DNA from: Mastigias papua
Lineage: Eukaryota > Cnidaria > Scyphozoa > Rhizostomeae > Mastigiidae
NCBI GenBank assembly: GCA_964019165.1
Contig: OZ025273.1
Location: 1,245,001-1,309,000, forward strand
DNA length: 64,000 bases
Direction of reading: 5' to 3'
This document shows positions 19,741-61,224 of this stretch, in pieces. Each line of letters starts with the position of its first letter. The stretch's first letter is position 1. A model generated the notes under the pieces. It saw only the letters and a program-made list of their open reading frames with translations, was not told the origin of the DNA and searched no databases. The translations under genes were made by a program, and so were the position numbers.

Positions 19741-22700
19741 ATGATGTACCTTAGCATGGTGCTGCCTGCTTTGCTCGTCCTTCTTCAAGGTAAATCAATT
19801 GCTATTTTGTGAATTATCTAACAACGAACTATTGTCAATAAATCCTGGATAAATTGCTATGTACTTTGTTATAGAAAACAGAAAATATACAGATCCTCTT
19901 TATTTTCAAAATTTTACTCAAAGTAATATAAAGCATGGAAATATCAAAGAATAATACTTGACAAAAACAAAATTTTTTATTAACATGCAGTTTTCTATAG
20001 CAACTGAATCATAACTGATTTACAACTTTAGTGACTCATGGCTCACTGGCCTATGAAATGACAACTGAAGAAAGGCTGCTTGAACACCTCTTTAGCAATC
20101 AACGAAACTACAGCCAGGTTTTTCCAAAGCTGAGCAGAAGAGAATTCAAAATTGGATTAAAAATCACTGTGAAAGGAATTGATGATATCGTAAGGAGACT
20201 TCAGTTTCAGTAAGGCAGATGTTGCCTCAAATGGTCTGTTTAGAGAATGATTTTAGATTGGAAGCAAATCTTTAAACACCTAAGGCTCTCATATGAACCT
20301 CTTTAGATCGAAACTCAAGTTCCAAGTTCCAACCAAGATGTGACCAAAAAAGGTTGCTGTGTAAAAGCCGAACCAGCTGGTATTCAAGTGCTGAAAATTG
20401 AGATCTTATGTTTACATCTACCAACAATCACTTATATTGCGATTTTGGCCATGATTTACAGTTTATAAAAACTCTTTAAGATTTTCATATGAGAAGTTTG
20501 GTTGTTTTAAGTATTTGCATATCACGATACTTTTTAAGCCTTTTCAAATATCTCCAAGGAACAATTTTAGTCAAGAACATGTGCAGAGGCGTCAAGTATT
20601 TATTTTAGCATTATTCATCAATAGTGTTCACCGACGATTGTTTACAACAGTTTCTACTCATATGACAGAAAAGTGTCCATATGTCTATGCATATTTCGAA
20701 ACCTCTAAGAGCAGGGGTATATCTCTTTAGCAGCCTAGGAAAATGTCTTATCGCCTAATATGATGCAAGGAATTCCCGAAATTCAAAAGTCACAGCACCT
20801 TGTGTAATATTAAAGGTATAGCATTCTGTTCCTTGGAGTTGAGTTAGTATTGAAATGGCATACAATAAAGACCCTCTATGTCATAGACCTCTTGGAGAAT
20901 TCTGCAACTTCACTTATATTCATATTGTGATCCAGGATGATTTCATCAAATCAGTTAACATACACATCAGCAAAATGTTCACATCCCATAACCTATTGGA
21001 TGGCTTATTCTTTAATCCCATAGCCCTTGTTTCACACAGGGTAGCAATGCAGAACCGGGGCACATCGGGGACAAGTGCCCCTCACCATTCAGAAAAGTAG
21101 GGAATGTACATTTTTTAAAGAATGAACCAAGACGACGGGCCGCTTAAATGCCATCTGTCTCCCGATGTCTCCTGTGGCCTCTGACTTTGAAATAAGTACG
21201 ACGTGCATAGAATTGCAATGAAAGTGTATGGGCAACGAGTGACATGTTATGTTTTTCCTACCTCTCTGCTATTACCTCGGCTGCAAGATAGGAGAGAAAA
21301 GCCTCTCATTCATGCACATACTGTGTCATCAGGCTCTCTTGTCAATGTTGGTTGGTAGAGAACGTTGAAGTTAGTATCGCTAGCTTTGACGGATCTGCTT
21401 CTATTTCTACGCCTTTATAACGTTCTTGGAGATTCGCGTGACTAGCTCAAAACTATCAAATGCAGGCGGCTGAGAACAATTCCACTTATTTTCTGCATTC
21501 AGTTTATTCTACCACAAATAGAGCTGAGTTGTTTGGATTGTAAATAGTTACAATGTTTTCTTTTGCAGAAGTCAGATGAGAACACAGTTCAGATCAGAGC
21601 AAAACTTGAAATGGTACTAATGCCACGTTTTTATAAGAGTTGTTAATGTGCAATCCAAATTTGGATAACTCTTCAGAGAATAAAATATCAGCATAAAATA
21701 AACGCATAAAATAAATCAAAATAAACGCCCAGCCGTTGACTCTAATTGTGTCAATCACGGTCTGCAAATGAAAATAAGTCGTGGATTTGCGACATTCTTT
21801 ACTTTGAAGAGTGCCAACCGAAAAAATGCTCAGAAAAAGTCGATTCTGCTTGGTTATGTCAAAGCAACGTCTTCTATTATGAGACTCTTTATGACACGAA
21901 AAAATTGTTCATTGAAAATTATTTTTCTACATATATACATAATTTGCAGGCATTTCCTTTCTCTAAAAAATTATCAGTAACTTACCGTAGAGACGACGAA
22001 GAATTGGGGATATGCTAGCAGTTGCTGAAAAAGAAAAAGCTATGTGGGGCTTTGGAAAAGTGTCAGAATTACAAGGACAAAATTTTCGGCGTAAATTAAT
22101 CACAAGCGTGGAGGAAAGCTCTACTCTTCTGTGAATCCATTCCTCTCCGTGTTACATTTAGGATGAGTGAAAGGTACAATAAGAAAACCATATATTTGTC
22201 TTTCATTCCGAATAGCGTTTCAATTCTTAAATTGTTCGCGAAAGAAAATTGAACGACCTCTTAAACAAAATACCACGCGATCAGATCACGAACTCACTTT
22301 GTTTCCTGAGATTGGGAATGCTTGTTCCAAGAAATGGCACTATCTATTAGGGGCGTTCGTAAAGCAGCTTCATCTTTCGTCCTTATCTCCTAACAACTTT
22401 TCTTCATCAGGGGCAACCAAAGGACCCCTAAACGTACGTTCAGCAGCAATCGTCTCTCTTTCAATAGATGTATTGCAACAAAGATATATACAAATAATTG
22501 ATGTTAAATTACTGGCTTGAATGGAAAAACTGCATTTTTATCCAAGGATTGGAAAAGTGATTTGTTCATATGGGATGAAAAGAAGCACAAGATGAAAATC
22601 ATTGCTGTGGATGCTTCGAAAGTTTGGACACCAAAGTTCAGCTTGGAAGAAAGGTTGCGTATCTCCAAAGCCGTAGCAATTAAACAACTCACTTAAACAG

Positions 22701-24767
22701 CATTTCTATTTCTTGAATCTTCTTTACACTAATGGAGACATTGTATATTACTTACAAGTAACTAGTGTATAAATATAAAAGAAAGACAGAAAAAAAGCTA
22801 AAAATGGTATATGTCACTCTCCAAAATGGGCATGTCAAAATACGCTTTACTGCTGCTAACAGTCAAAACCACTAGGAGATCTGGAACTAGCTAGTTTTTA
22901 TCCTTCTTACAGAAAACATATATAATTATTATTAATACTACTAGTATTATTATTTGGTGCAGTGATCTCTAATACATAATTTTTCCTGCACCTAAGAAAT
23001 GGTGCTCGTATCTTGAAAGAAAACTCCCAACTTTCATGATGAACCAGACAAAGTCAAAATTTAGAATCTTGTTTGAAATAGCCTGAAATAATTTTTCGCT
23101 CTTATCAGAGTGATAAAAAATCACGTGATTCTAGAGTAAAGGTTCCTAAACGTCTTTACTCTTTTGAGTGGGTTTTTATTATTATTATTACTATTATCAA
23201 TTTATTTAATTTTTTACTGCAGTATGAAAGGTCCTATGATTTATATTCTAGCATTGCCGGTAAAGATATTGCAGCACGGGGTGATGAGACAGTATACATG
23301 AAAAATGATGGTATACATAAGTTATCAATAAATAGAAGAATAGAATTGCAATGTACAGGTAATGCGTGCCTGTTTCCTAAAGATACCTACAAATGCGGCG
23401 TGAACCTCATTCTCCAGCGCATACACCCCCATGATGTAACTGTGAAAGTTGACATTACAAAGGAGCCAGATAGTCCTCCTCCAACTTGGGAAGTTGATTT
23501 TGGTGAGTAGCAGTGTATGTAGAACTATTTACAAATCCCGCTACAAACTCGGTGAAACTTAATGAAATTGCTTAAGTATATCCTGAGTGAAATATCTCTC
23601 ACAACAGAAAACATCATTACGTGCCAAAAGAATGACAAACTTCCTGCAGAAAGTTAATACATACGAGTATTCTGTTTGCGTAGGATCACAAAGCAAGTTC
23701 TTGAAGAAGCTTCTACTAATAAAAGTAGAGTTTCATGTTACAGTCATAATAACAGAAATTTTACAAATCGACTATTAAATAACAGCTGCTGGAAATCGCA
23801 AACAGTTTTTGAGATATATAATCCATGTATTTGACAATTTAATATAGTAAAAAGAGAAAAGTTTACCATTGAAAAAAATTACTTGGTACATAGAACTGAG
23901 AAACTATAACAGCAGGGTTTTAATTTTCTGCCATCTAGCAATGGATATATGCATATCAAATTATCCAATTTTTAAGAAATCTAACAATAATTCTTTACCT
24001 CAGAATCTCCACTGGGCACATCAGAGAAGATATTTGTTAGAGAGTACTCATTTGATTCCTATGTATGCAAGCTAACAGCAAAGATGAAACGGAAACCGTT
24101 TTTCTACTTGGCAACAGTCATTCTACCGATATTTCTTCTAAATACGATGTCATGTCTTTCAATCATTCTCCCGGCCATCACGGGTGATCGCATAGCCATG
24201 TTGCTATCCTGTTTGCTGGCGGCAGTCATCTACTTGGAGACAACATTCAAATACATTCCAACGTCATCACACAACTTCCCACTAGTTATCTGGCTAGTTA
24301 TGATCACTCTCTTCACCACAGGGATACAAATAGTGTTAGCCGGCATTTGTCTCAATTGGGCTAACAAAGAGGAGCGCAAAAAGAAACCAGGAAGAAAATT
24401 TGTATTCCTCATGTTCACCCTCTTGAAACTTATCTTCCTGGTGCCGTATATGGCCTACAAGACGAAGTCGTGTTTGACTAGAAAGAGAAAGATGACAGTC
24501 ACTCACTTACAAGAGAGTCCAGATGGTGAAGAACAAGATGCAGCACACAAAGAAAATACGAGTGCTATAACAGATACAACAGACGAAGAGTCAGAGATAA
24601 CGACAAAGAGCTATCGTACGGCAATAAAGATGGTGGACAGCCTCGCAATGGTATTGGGTATTATTATCTTGATAATACCGGCAGTCATCGCCTACTGCGC
24701 CTTTATGCTAACAGAAGACAAAATGGCGTGGTTCTGTGACAAAAAGATCGGATCGTACATTAGCTAA
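19741..24767 (+). CDS. Cys-loop (pentameric) ligand-gated ion channel subunit
   Basis: Six exons join in phase to about 451 residues: 19741-19789, 20032-20189, 21569-21613, 22547-22653, about 23231-23502, and about 24043-24767. Exon 1 encodes a hydrophobic signal peptide (MMYLSMVLPALLVLLQ). The extracellular domain starts TTEERLLEHLF, continues DWKSDLFIWDEKKHKMK and VWTPKFSLEE, and has the signature loop C-x13-C with FPKDTYKC. RKPFFYLATVILP begins M1, GDRIAMLLSCLLAAVIYLE is M2, and M3 and M4 follow (about 24280-24360 and 24640-24720) around a roughly 95-residue charged cytoplasmic loop. The acidic residue in GDR before M2, instead of the PAR motif of anion channels, suggests cation selectivity. 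No vicinal Cys pair is seen in loop C, so it would be a non-alpha or non-nicotinic subunit. The acceptors of exons 5 and 6 could be placed slightly differently. Confidence 0.88.
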
Positions 24768-25540
24768 ATGCACCTCACAATAAGACAGGCAGAAACAAAC
24801 TGAGCTTAAATTATTATCATTTTCTATTTTACTTCGATAAAATTGGTTAAAATCAAACATTTTATGTTCACTTAAATTATTAATTAGAAAAAACTTGCAA
24901 ATGGCAAAGTAATGCAGTATTAAACAATAAATTAATATTATAAAGATAATAAATATAATATTGATACACCAAAGAGTGGAATAAAAATAATTCCAGTCAA
25001 ATCACATTTGTATCAAAATGAACTAGAATATTTACAAACATAACGCAAATCTAAACTCTTATTTGCAAATTTACGATTGAGATGTTGCTTGCTGATTTAC
25101 TTTAAAAAACTTTCAATTCAACATTTGCTTTCAAGTAAGCGAGATGTATGAACGACATGCCTATGGTATGAAAAATCCCATTAAATTGCAGGTAACATTG
25201 TTGTAGAAATCTAATTTCGTCCTAGGAGCAGTGTCAATTAGATTTCTAAAGCAATTTCTCTCTCAGTTTACTATCATTTGATGCTGCAGATATGTTGATA
25301 TTAGTTTTTACCTTTTTGAAAACAAACAATACATCGGAATTTTTATTTGAAATACCCATTATTCTAACAATGTCGATTAGCCAAATACTCTGTTCATTAT
25401 GTTGAGCCACTACATGCATGGATCATCATTTTTAAACGTCACTCAAACGATAACAAGATCGTAGAAAAATCATTAACCGATCTCGATGTAAAACCTTCAT
25501 TTGTAACTACTTCATCTTATATTTTAAAACAGTTTTAACA
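24768..25540. other. AT-rich 3' flank of the channel gene
   Basis: Contains AATAAA-type signals (for example near 24925) that could serve polyadenylation. No gene or repeat family was recognised. Confidence 0.4.
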
Positions 25541-25544
25541 GATA

Positions 25545-26265
25545 AGTGTCCTCTTGTCCCAAAGAGATAAAAATGAGCGAAATCCCTGCAAGTGTTTACA
25601 GCGGTCCCAGATACTCCCATACAGGTGCAATTCGCTGCAGATGTTGTTAAGTGCCCTCTTGTCCCAATGAGATAAAACTGTGCGAAATCCCTGAAAGTGT
25701 TTACAGCGGTCCCAGACACTCCCCTATAGGTGCAATTCGCTGCAGCTGTTGTTAAGTGTCCTCTTGTCCCAATGAGATAAAACTGTGCGAAATCCCTGCA
25801 AGTGTCTACCTCATTCCCAGATACTCCCCTACAGGTGCAATTCGCTGCAACTGTTGTTTAGTGTCCTCTTGTCCCAATGAGATAAAACTGTGCGAAATCC
25901 CTGCAAGTGTCTACCACATTCCCAGGTACTCCCCTACAGGTGCAATTCGCTGCAACTGTTGTTTAGTGTCCTCTTGTCCCAATGAGATAAAACTGTGCGA
26001 AATCTCTGCAAGTGTTTACATCGGTCCCAGATACTCCCTACAGATGCAATTCGCTGCAACTGTTGTTAAGTGTCTTCTTGTCCCAATGAGATAAAACTGT
26101 GCGAAATCTCTGCAAGTGTTTACATCGGTCGCAGATACTCCCTACAGGTGCAATTCGCTGCAACTGTTGTTTAGTGTCCTCTTGTCCCAATGAGATAAAA
26201 CTGTGCGAAATCCCTGCAAGTGTCTACCTCAGTCCCAGATATTCCCCTAAAGGTGGAATTCGCTG
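25545..26265. repeat. 105-bp tandem repeat array, seven units
   Basis: The start block GTGTCCTCTTGTCCC recurs at about 25545, 25651, 25755, 25861, 25966, 26070 and 26174, a spacing of 104-106 bp. Each unit carries CAATGAGATAAAACTGTGCG and GGTGCAATTCGCTGCA. Because 105 is a multiple of three, a repetitive reading frame stays open for up to 112 codons, but stop codons and indels in other units argue against a protein. The array lies between the 3' ends of the channel gene and DROSHA. Confidence 0.9.
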
Positions 26266-26516
26266 TAAATGTTAGCCATTTCGCACCAAAACAGGATTCC
26301 CAAAGCAAAAAAACAAAAAAGAGCTGTTGGAATTGCTCTTGGCTAACATGTTAGCGATTGCCATCAGATAGTCTGGTTTGTCGTTGTTACTATCGAATCG
26401 AGAGCAAAATCCTGCCAAATCTCTGGGCTGAATATGATCTTTTTCATATTGCGAAATTGAGACCTTCCATGACATAGGCCAAACCGTCGACAGCAGATTT
26501 TTCTGGCAAACTCAAA

Positions 26517-56382
<29,866 letters not shown>

Positions 56383-56402
56383 GCTGAAATCTTCATCACT
56401 AG

Positions 56403-58581
56403 CATTTAAGCACTCGTAAAAATGACGCAGCTTCGAGCTTTGGCATCCTTAAGCAGCGGCATCCGAGTAAAATATATTCTACTCATACACCAATTATTTC
56501 TGTTTGGGGATGTTGAAGAGTATGCTTATCTTGCGAGTTAAAAGCCATTGCTTCGCTAAAATTAATCGTTGCAAAAAACAGATACACTCTACAACTGAAT
56601 GTAGGAATGAAAACAACGACGAATAACAGTGTAGAATAAGTCAGAAAAACTGCCAGAATCTCAAATTTTAATTTTCATCGTCACATCCGTAATTCTTAAA
56701 TTACTGACGAAGCCGTTACGGCATAGCCTGATAGTATGTTTCGGGACGAGCTTGTCCTATCTTCAGCTAAGTTAGAAGGGAAAGCATGGGGCTTTATACC
56801 TAAGCATGAAAACTTCACAACTGTTTTGGTATATTTAATAGATACCCACTGGTTTGGTATACGTAATATATACGACAGAAAAAGATTTCGAAAGTGATCT
56901 TACGGAGGGTACATACAGTCATGGAAGTTCGACTACAATGAGCAATGGAGATCTACAATCACTGCCAAAAGTCCTTGGAACCCTTTGACTCCAGCATTTT
57001 ATGTGACAATTATGAAATTCCAGTGAAGCACAACGGACTACGCCCCCCTCCCCAAGGACAATTTTGAATTGACGGTTGTGTTAGCTGACAGTTGTGTGAA
57101 AGCAATTTGACTTATTTACTGTGTATAAAACCTGTATAAATCAGCATTGTTTTCAAGGGGAGAGAGGAATGCTCACCAGCAAGGTCAACAAATACAGCAA
57201 ATGTTCCAAGACTTTTGGCATTGATTGTAGGTGTCTTAACGGTCTAGTTGTCAATAAGCTTTACCTTCTCTCCTTTAAATATATTGTGTACTGCCCATTT
57301 CCTTCTATGTGCCGAAGAACATGTACAATTCTGACTATTCTTGCCCTGAAATAAAAAGATTTCGTTACTACTTAGGGATAAAAATTGTAGAAAATCTTCT
57401 GAACTTCATCTGCTTAGAATAATATTTGCAACGGAAAGGTAAGCAAACCACAGTCGAGAAAATTCTTGAAATTTGGGAAATTATGATGCAACAAAACCCC
57501 GCAAAGCGTACGGCAGAAGAATAAACAATAAACAAATACCAATAAAGCTTTTTGAATTATAAAGTTGATGTTATTTCCTGTAAAAGCCGTAGTGCGAACT
57601 TTTTTAAAAAAGTTCCTACCAAAACTGCTATGGCACTACCTAAGAACGATGGCAACACAAAGGAAGTTTGAATATACAAAACTTCCTCAATTATCCGGCC
57701 GCTACTGGACATAACTTTTCTAAAAGGAGGTCCAAAAAACCGGTTAAGCAAAATTACTCTATTGGACATCAAACATAAGGAAAAGCTAAGATAATTAGAA
57801 GTGTTCTTATCACGAACAAGTAGAATTGTCATCGCTATATGTCTTAACCTTATATTAAGGTATAGAAAGGAACAGCCCTAAAAAGGCATGTCATATTACT
57901 CAAAGTAGTAAGAAATTACTCCCTGAAGGAAGTATTTATAGCAACATGATGCAATCTGAATAGCAAATAGAAAGATTTTCTCATAAACAGAAGACAACAC
58001 TTCAATTAAAATCAAATTCAGCGCAAAGGTCTCGGCCGGATAATCGAGGGACGGTTAATCACATCCTCAGTCAATGGAATGGTGTACTTAGACAGCAAAT
58101 GGGCACCAATGGTTGAAAAGGATAAAGAAAATACTGTGAGCCAACACGTCAAAAGGAACGAAGGAAAACGTGATTGGGTTATGAGAGCAAATTCATTCTT
58201 TCAACATGTCCAAAAACACTAGATTTATGCAGGATGTTGATGGGAAGGTACGAGGGAGCTAAGCGGCAGTTCAAAGTCGATTGTACCATTTAAAGTTATT
58301 AAATATTAACATGTTTTGAATATTCTAGTGCAAGACACAGTTAAACTACGATCAAACTGTGTAATATGAGCTGATCAACACCGAAATAACGTAATCAAAT
58401 GAGCCGGTGAAGTTTCGTAACTTAGCGCTGAAAATTTAATAGAAATGAGCAAACTCGTGATGATAGTTAGTTCTCTAGCAGCCCTACAAAGGCATCATTT
58501 CCTCTCTTGGTAACAAAGATCAAGCTGAAGCAGCTATCGTGTAATCAAAAACATGAAGCAGAGAGAGCGAATCTTTACTTC
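56403..58581. other. Region without recognised genes, upstream of the last recognised DROSHA exon
   Basis: It may be a DROSHA intron. A two-hairpin motif lies at about 56704-56770. Short frames at 57121-57354 (plus) and 57557-57832 (minus) show no family likeness and no clear splice context. The N-terminal DROSHA exons were not found. Confidence 0.35.
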
Positions 58582-58973
58582 TGTAACGTGTTGAGTTTGA
58601 TGTTTTAGTTATGTTGTGTCGTATTTCGTGTTACTTTAATTTCGTGTTACGTGTTTCAGTCTTACGTTCATGTGGAGTCCTGTTGTGCGTAGTAAACACC
58701 CTTTCCGGGCCATGTGCTGTCCTGTCAACGTGTATTGTGATCTTGATATATCGTGTATTGTGATTGTGACGTACCATATATTGATTAGCGTCCTATTAGT
58801 GTCATATGTAGTAAGTATCCCATGTAACTTGATCAGTCTTTGGTTTTGCATTGTACAAGAAACAGCAAACAGTCGTAGTTCATTGTGAAATCTTCAGTAG
58901 GCCTAGGCCTTGGGCCTAGGCGTAGAGTCCATTGGTGACTGCTCACCACCACAAAGAACAAAAAAACGCTACA
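58582..58973. repeat. 5' long terminal repeat
   Basis: 392 bp, TG...CA ends. It differs from the 3' LTR mainly by lacking one 12-13-bp GGCCTTGGGCCTA unit and by one extra A in an A-run. Confidence 0.92.
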
Positions 58974-58975
58974 AA

Positions 58976-58989
58976 TGGTGACAGAGAGG
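58976..58989. other. Primer-binding-site candidate
   Basis: TGGTGACAGAGAGG lies 2 nt past the 5' LTR. TGG is the expected complement of a tRNA CCA end; which tRNA would pair was not determined. Confidence 0.5.
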
Positions 58990-59518
58990 GATGGTGGTGA
59001 GCAGTGGATTGGCGTGTTTTTCAGGATGGGCAATTGCTTCTTTTCGCTGACTTTTTTTTCCACTGGTTTACATGACGCAAATCGTGGTGTGGATGCGTAG
59101 TCCCGATTCAATGTTCGGATTGCAGTGGTGATGGATGCTATTTGAATGTTTATTTTCCTTGGTTTTCAATGTTCTGATTCTATTCGTTGGATTTCACTGC
59201 CATTCGTAACACTACTTCCTTACGTTCGACTACGACGTCAAGCTCCGAAGTCTAAGAAGACACCCAACTACAGTTAGAGAGTGCTGGCCATTGAGGGTTG
59301 CAGCAGAAGTGCCAGAGGGAGCCTTCAAGTTTTTCTTTTATTTTCGAAGACATTGTCTGGTAGCTGGGAACATCAAGCGATGATGCAGGCACTGCCTTCG
59401 TTTGCCAGCCTACGTCTACGTACTCACCATGCAAGTTCTTTGAACATTTTTATTTTTAGTGTCTTGCTTGGACTCAGAGAACTATCGAAGCAACTTTTAG
59501 TTTTAAGGGAGGGGAAGG

Positions 59519-59922
59519 TGTAACGTGTTGAGTTTGATGTTTTAGTTATGTTGTGTCGTATTTCGTGTTACTTTAATTTCGTGTTACGTGTTTCAGTCTT
59601 ACGTTCATGTGGAGTCCTGTTGTGCGTAGTAAACACCCTTTCCGGGCCATGTGCTGTCCTGTCAACGTGTATTGTGATCTTGATATATCGTGTATTGTGA
59701 TTGTGACGTACCATATATTGATTAGCGTCCTATTAGTGTCATATGTAGTAAGTATCCCATGTAACTTGATCAGTCTTTGGTTTTGCATTGTACAAGAAAC
59801 AGCAAACAGTCGTAGTTCATTGTGAAATCTTCAGTAGGCCTAGGCCTTGGGCCTAGGCCTTGGGCCTAGGCGTAGAGTCCATTGGTGACTGCTCACCACC
59901 ACAAAGAACAAAAAACGCTACA
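59519..59922. repeat. 3' long terminal repeat
   Basis: 404 bp, TG...CA ends, directly preceded by a polypurine tract. It holds the extra GGCCTTGGGCCTA unit. Confidence 0.92.
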
Positions 59923-60284
59923 CTTCGCTTGAAGGGATAAAATTGACTGTAAGCCTGGGTTGAGAATGGATGTACATTCTGATAACAAATTTCCGGTATG
60001 CTTTTCAGAATGTTGTAAAAAGCATTAGACAGGTAGAGGAATGACAAATTAGGCAAAAAAGGCAAGAAATAAGCATATTTTTCGGGCTGGGAAGAAAACA
60101 AAGACTACAAGCCTCCATTTCTCAAGGCTCATCCTAAAATATAAATCTAGGACAGAATGGTCAAAGCAGATAACTAATCTGTGGTCTATCAAATTCAGCT
60201 GATCGTTGCTGACGGCACAAAGCAAGGATACCAAGCTGATTGAGATAACTGATAAATGGTATAAGAGTGACTTGAACAATCAGC

Positions 60285-60649
60285 AAGAAAATGAATGGGT
60301 GAATGAAAATATGAGTGTGTGGTGAGTGAGTAAATAAATGAATGAATATGCAAGTGGGTACATGAATGAAATAATGAGTAAGTGAGCAAGGGTGTGAGAA
60401 TAAGCGAGAAAGTCCGTGATAAATGTGAATGAATTAATGAGTGAGTAAATGAATGAAGTAGTGAGTGAATAAAGCAAACGAGGGAATGAGTAAGTAAAGT
60501 AGTGAGCGTAAGGGAGAATGAATGAGTTAGAAAACTAGTAAATGAATGCGCAGGTGAGTGAGTAAGTAAATGAGTCAGTAATTGAATGAATGACAGAGTA
60601 AGGAAGTAATTTAACATGTAAGTAAATAAACAAGTGAGCGAGTAGATGA
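60285..60649. repeat. Degenerate GAGT/GAAT tetranucleotide tract, left part
   Basis: GAATGAATGAGTGAGTAA-type tetramers dominate, with many substitutions. The open minus-strand frames here (LTHSLTHS) are repeat by-products. Confidence 0.85.
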
Positions 60650-60659
60650 ATGTGAGCAG

Positions 60660-60927
60660 CAAGGTAAAGGTGAGTCCCATGTACGATTCCATATGTTGGG
60701 GGGTGCCTGATAGAGAGGATACTTATCCTGAGCCATCGGCATAGTGAGGTAGGGTAGCCAGTTCCTTTCCTCGCCGCCTTAGACTTCCCCAGTGTTGCCA
60801 CCAGGTACCCATTTGCTGCTGGGTGGACAGTGAGCGAGCACCCCCGTCTTTGGTCCGAGGGTTCGGCTCGGACCATCGATGTTCCGCTCAAGAGTCAAGC
60901 GCTCTAACCACTTGGTTACTCGCCCAT
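60660..60927 (-). mobile_element. tRNA-headed SINE with target-site duplication
   Basis: On the minus strand it opens GGGCGAGTAACCAAGTGGTT (A box), continues AGAGCGCTTGACTC, and has a GGTCCGAGCCGAACC segment in the B-box position. A body follows with CAGCAGCAAATGGGTACCTG and GAGGAAAGGAACTGGC. The ten-base sequence ATGTGAGCAG occurs at 60650-60659 and 60928-60937, directly on both sides, as a target duplication. The element is about 268 bp and sits inside the GAGT tract. Confidence 0.85.
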
Positions 60928-60937
60928 ATGTGAGCAG

Positions 60938-61205
60938 TAGTGTGAATAAATGAATAGGTGAGCAAGTCAATGATAGAAGAATGAAATAATACATTAGTGA
61001 GTGAATTAATAAGCAGGTGAATGAAGAGGGAGTGAGTAAGGGCTTAAGTAGATGCGTAAGCAGTTAAATGAATGAAAAAGTGAGCTTTGGGATAGTGAAA
61101 GTGAGCGATCATGTAAATGAATAAGCAAATGAACAAGAAAATAACTTGGTAAGTGAATGAGTGAGTGAGTGAGTGAGTGAGTGAGTGAGTGAGTGAGTGA
61201 GGGCG
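60938..61205. repeat. GAGT tetranucleotide tract, right part
   Basis: Continuation of the degenerate tract, ending in about eleven pure GAGT units at 61156-61200. Confidence 0.9.
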
Positions 61206-61224
61206 GGAGGGAGGGAATGAGTGA

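Larger units (their letters stand above)
58582..59922. mobile_element. Small non-autonomous LTR retrotransposon (TRIM-like)
   Basis: Two long direct repeats (58582-58973 and 59519-59922) both start TGTAACGTGTTGAG and end CGCTACA, that is TG...CA. A 545-bp interior lies between them and the flanks carry a 4-bp target duplication (CTTC). A purine tract (AAGGGAGGGGAAGG) ends directly before the 3' LTR and a TGG-starting primer-binding-site candidate begins 2 nt after the 5' LTR. The interior has no gag or pol, so another element would have to supply the proteins. The near identity of the LTRs points to recent insertion. Confidence 0.92.

Noticed and set aside
25545..26265. Secreted Cys-rich repeat protein
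   Set aside because: The frame is broken in several units, no start or splice context was seen, and the unit varies between 104 and 106 bp.
57557..57832. N-terminal DROSHA exon
   Set aside because: No Pro-rich or Arg-Ser-rich sequence and no phase-compatible splice borders were found.
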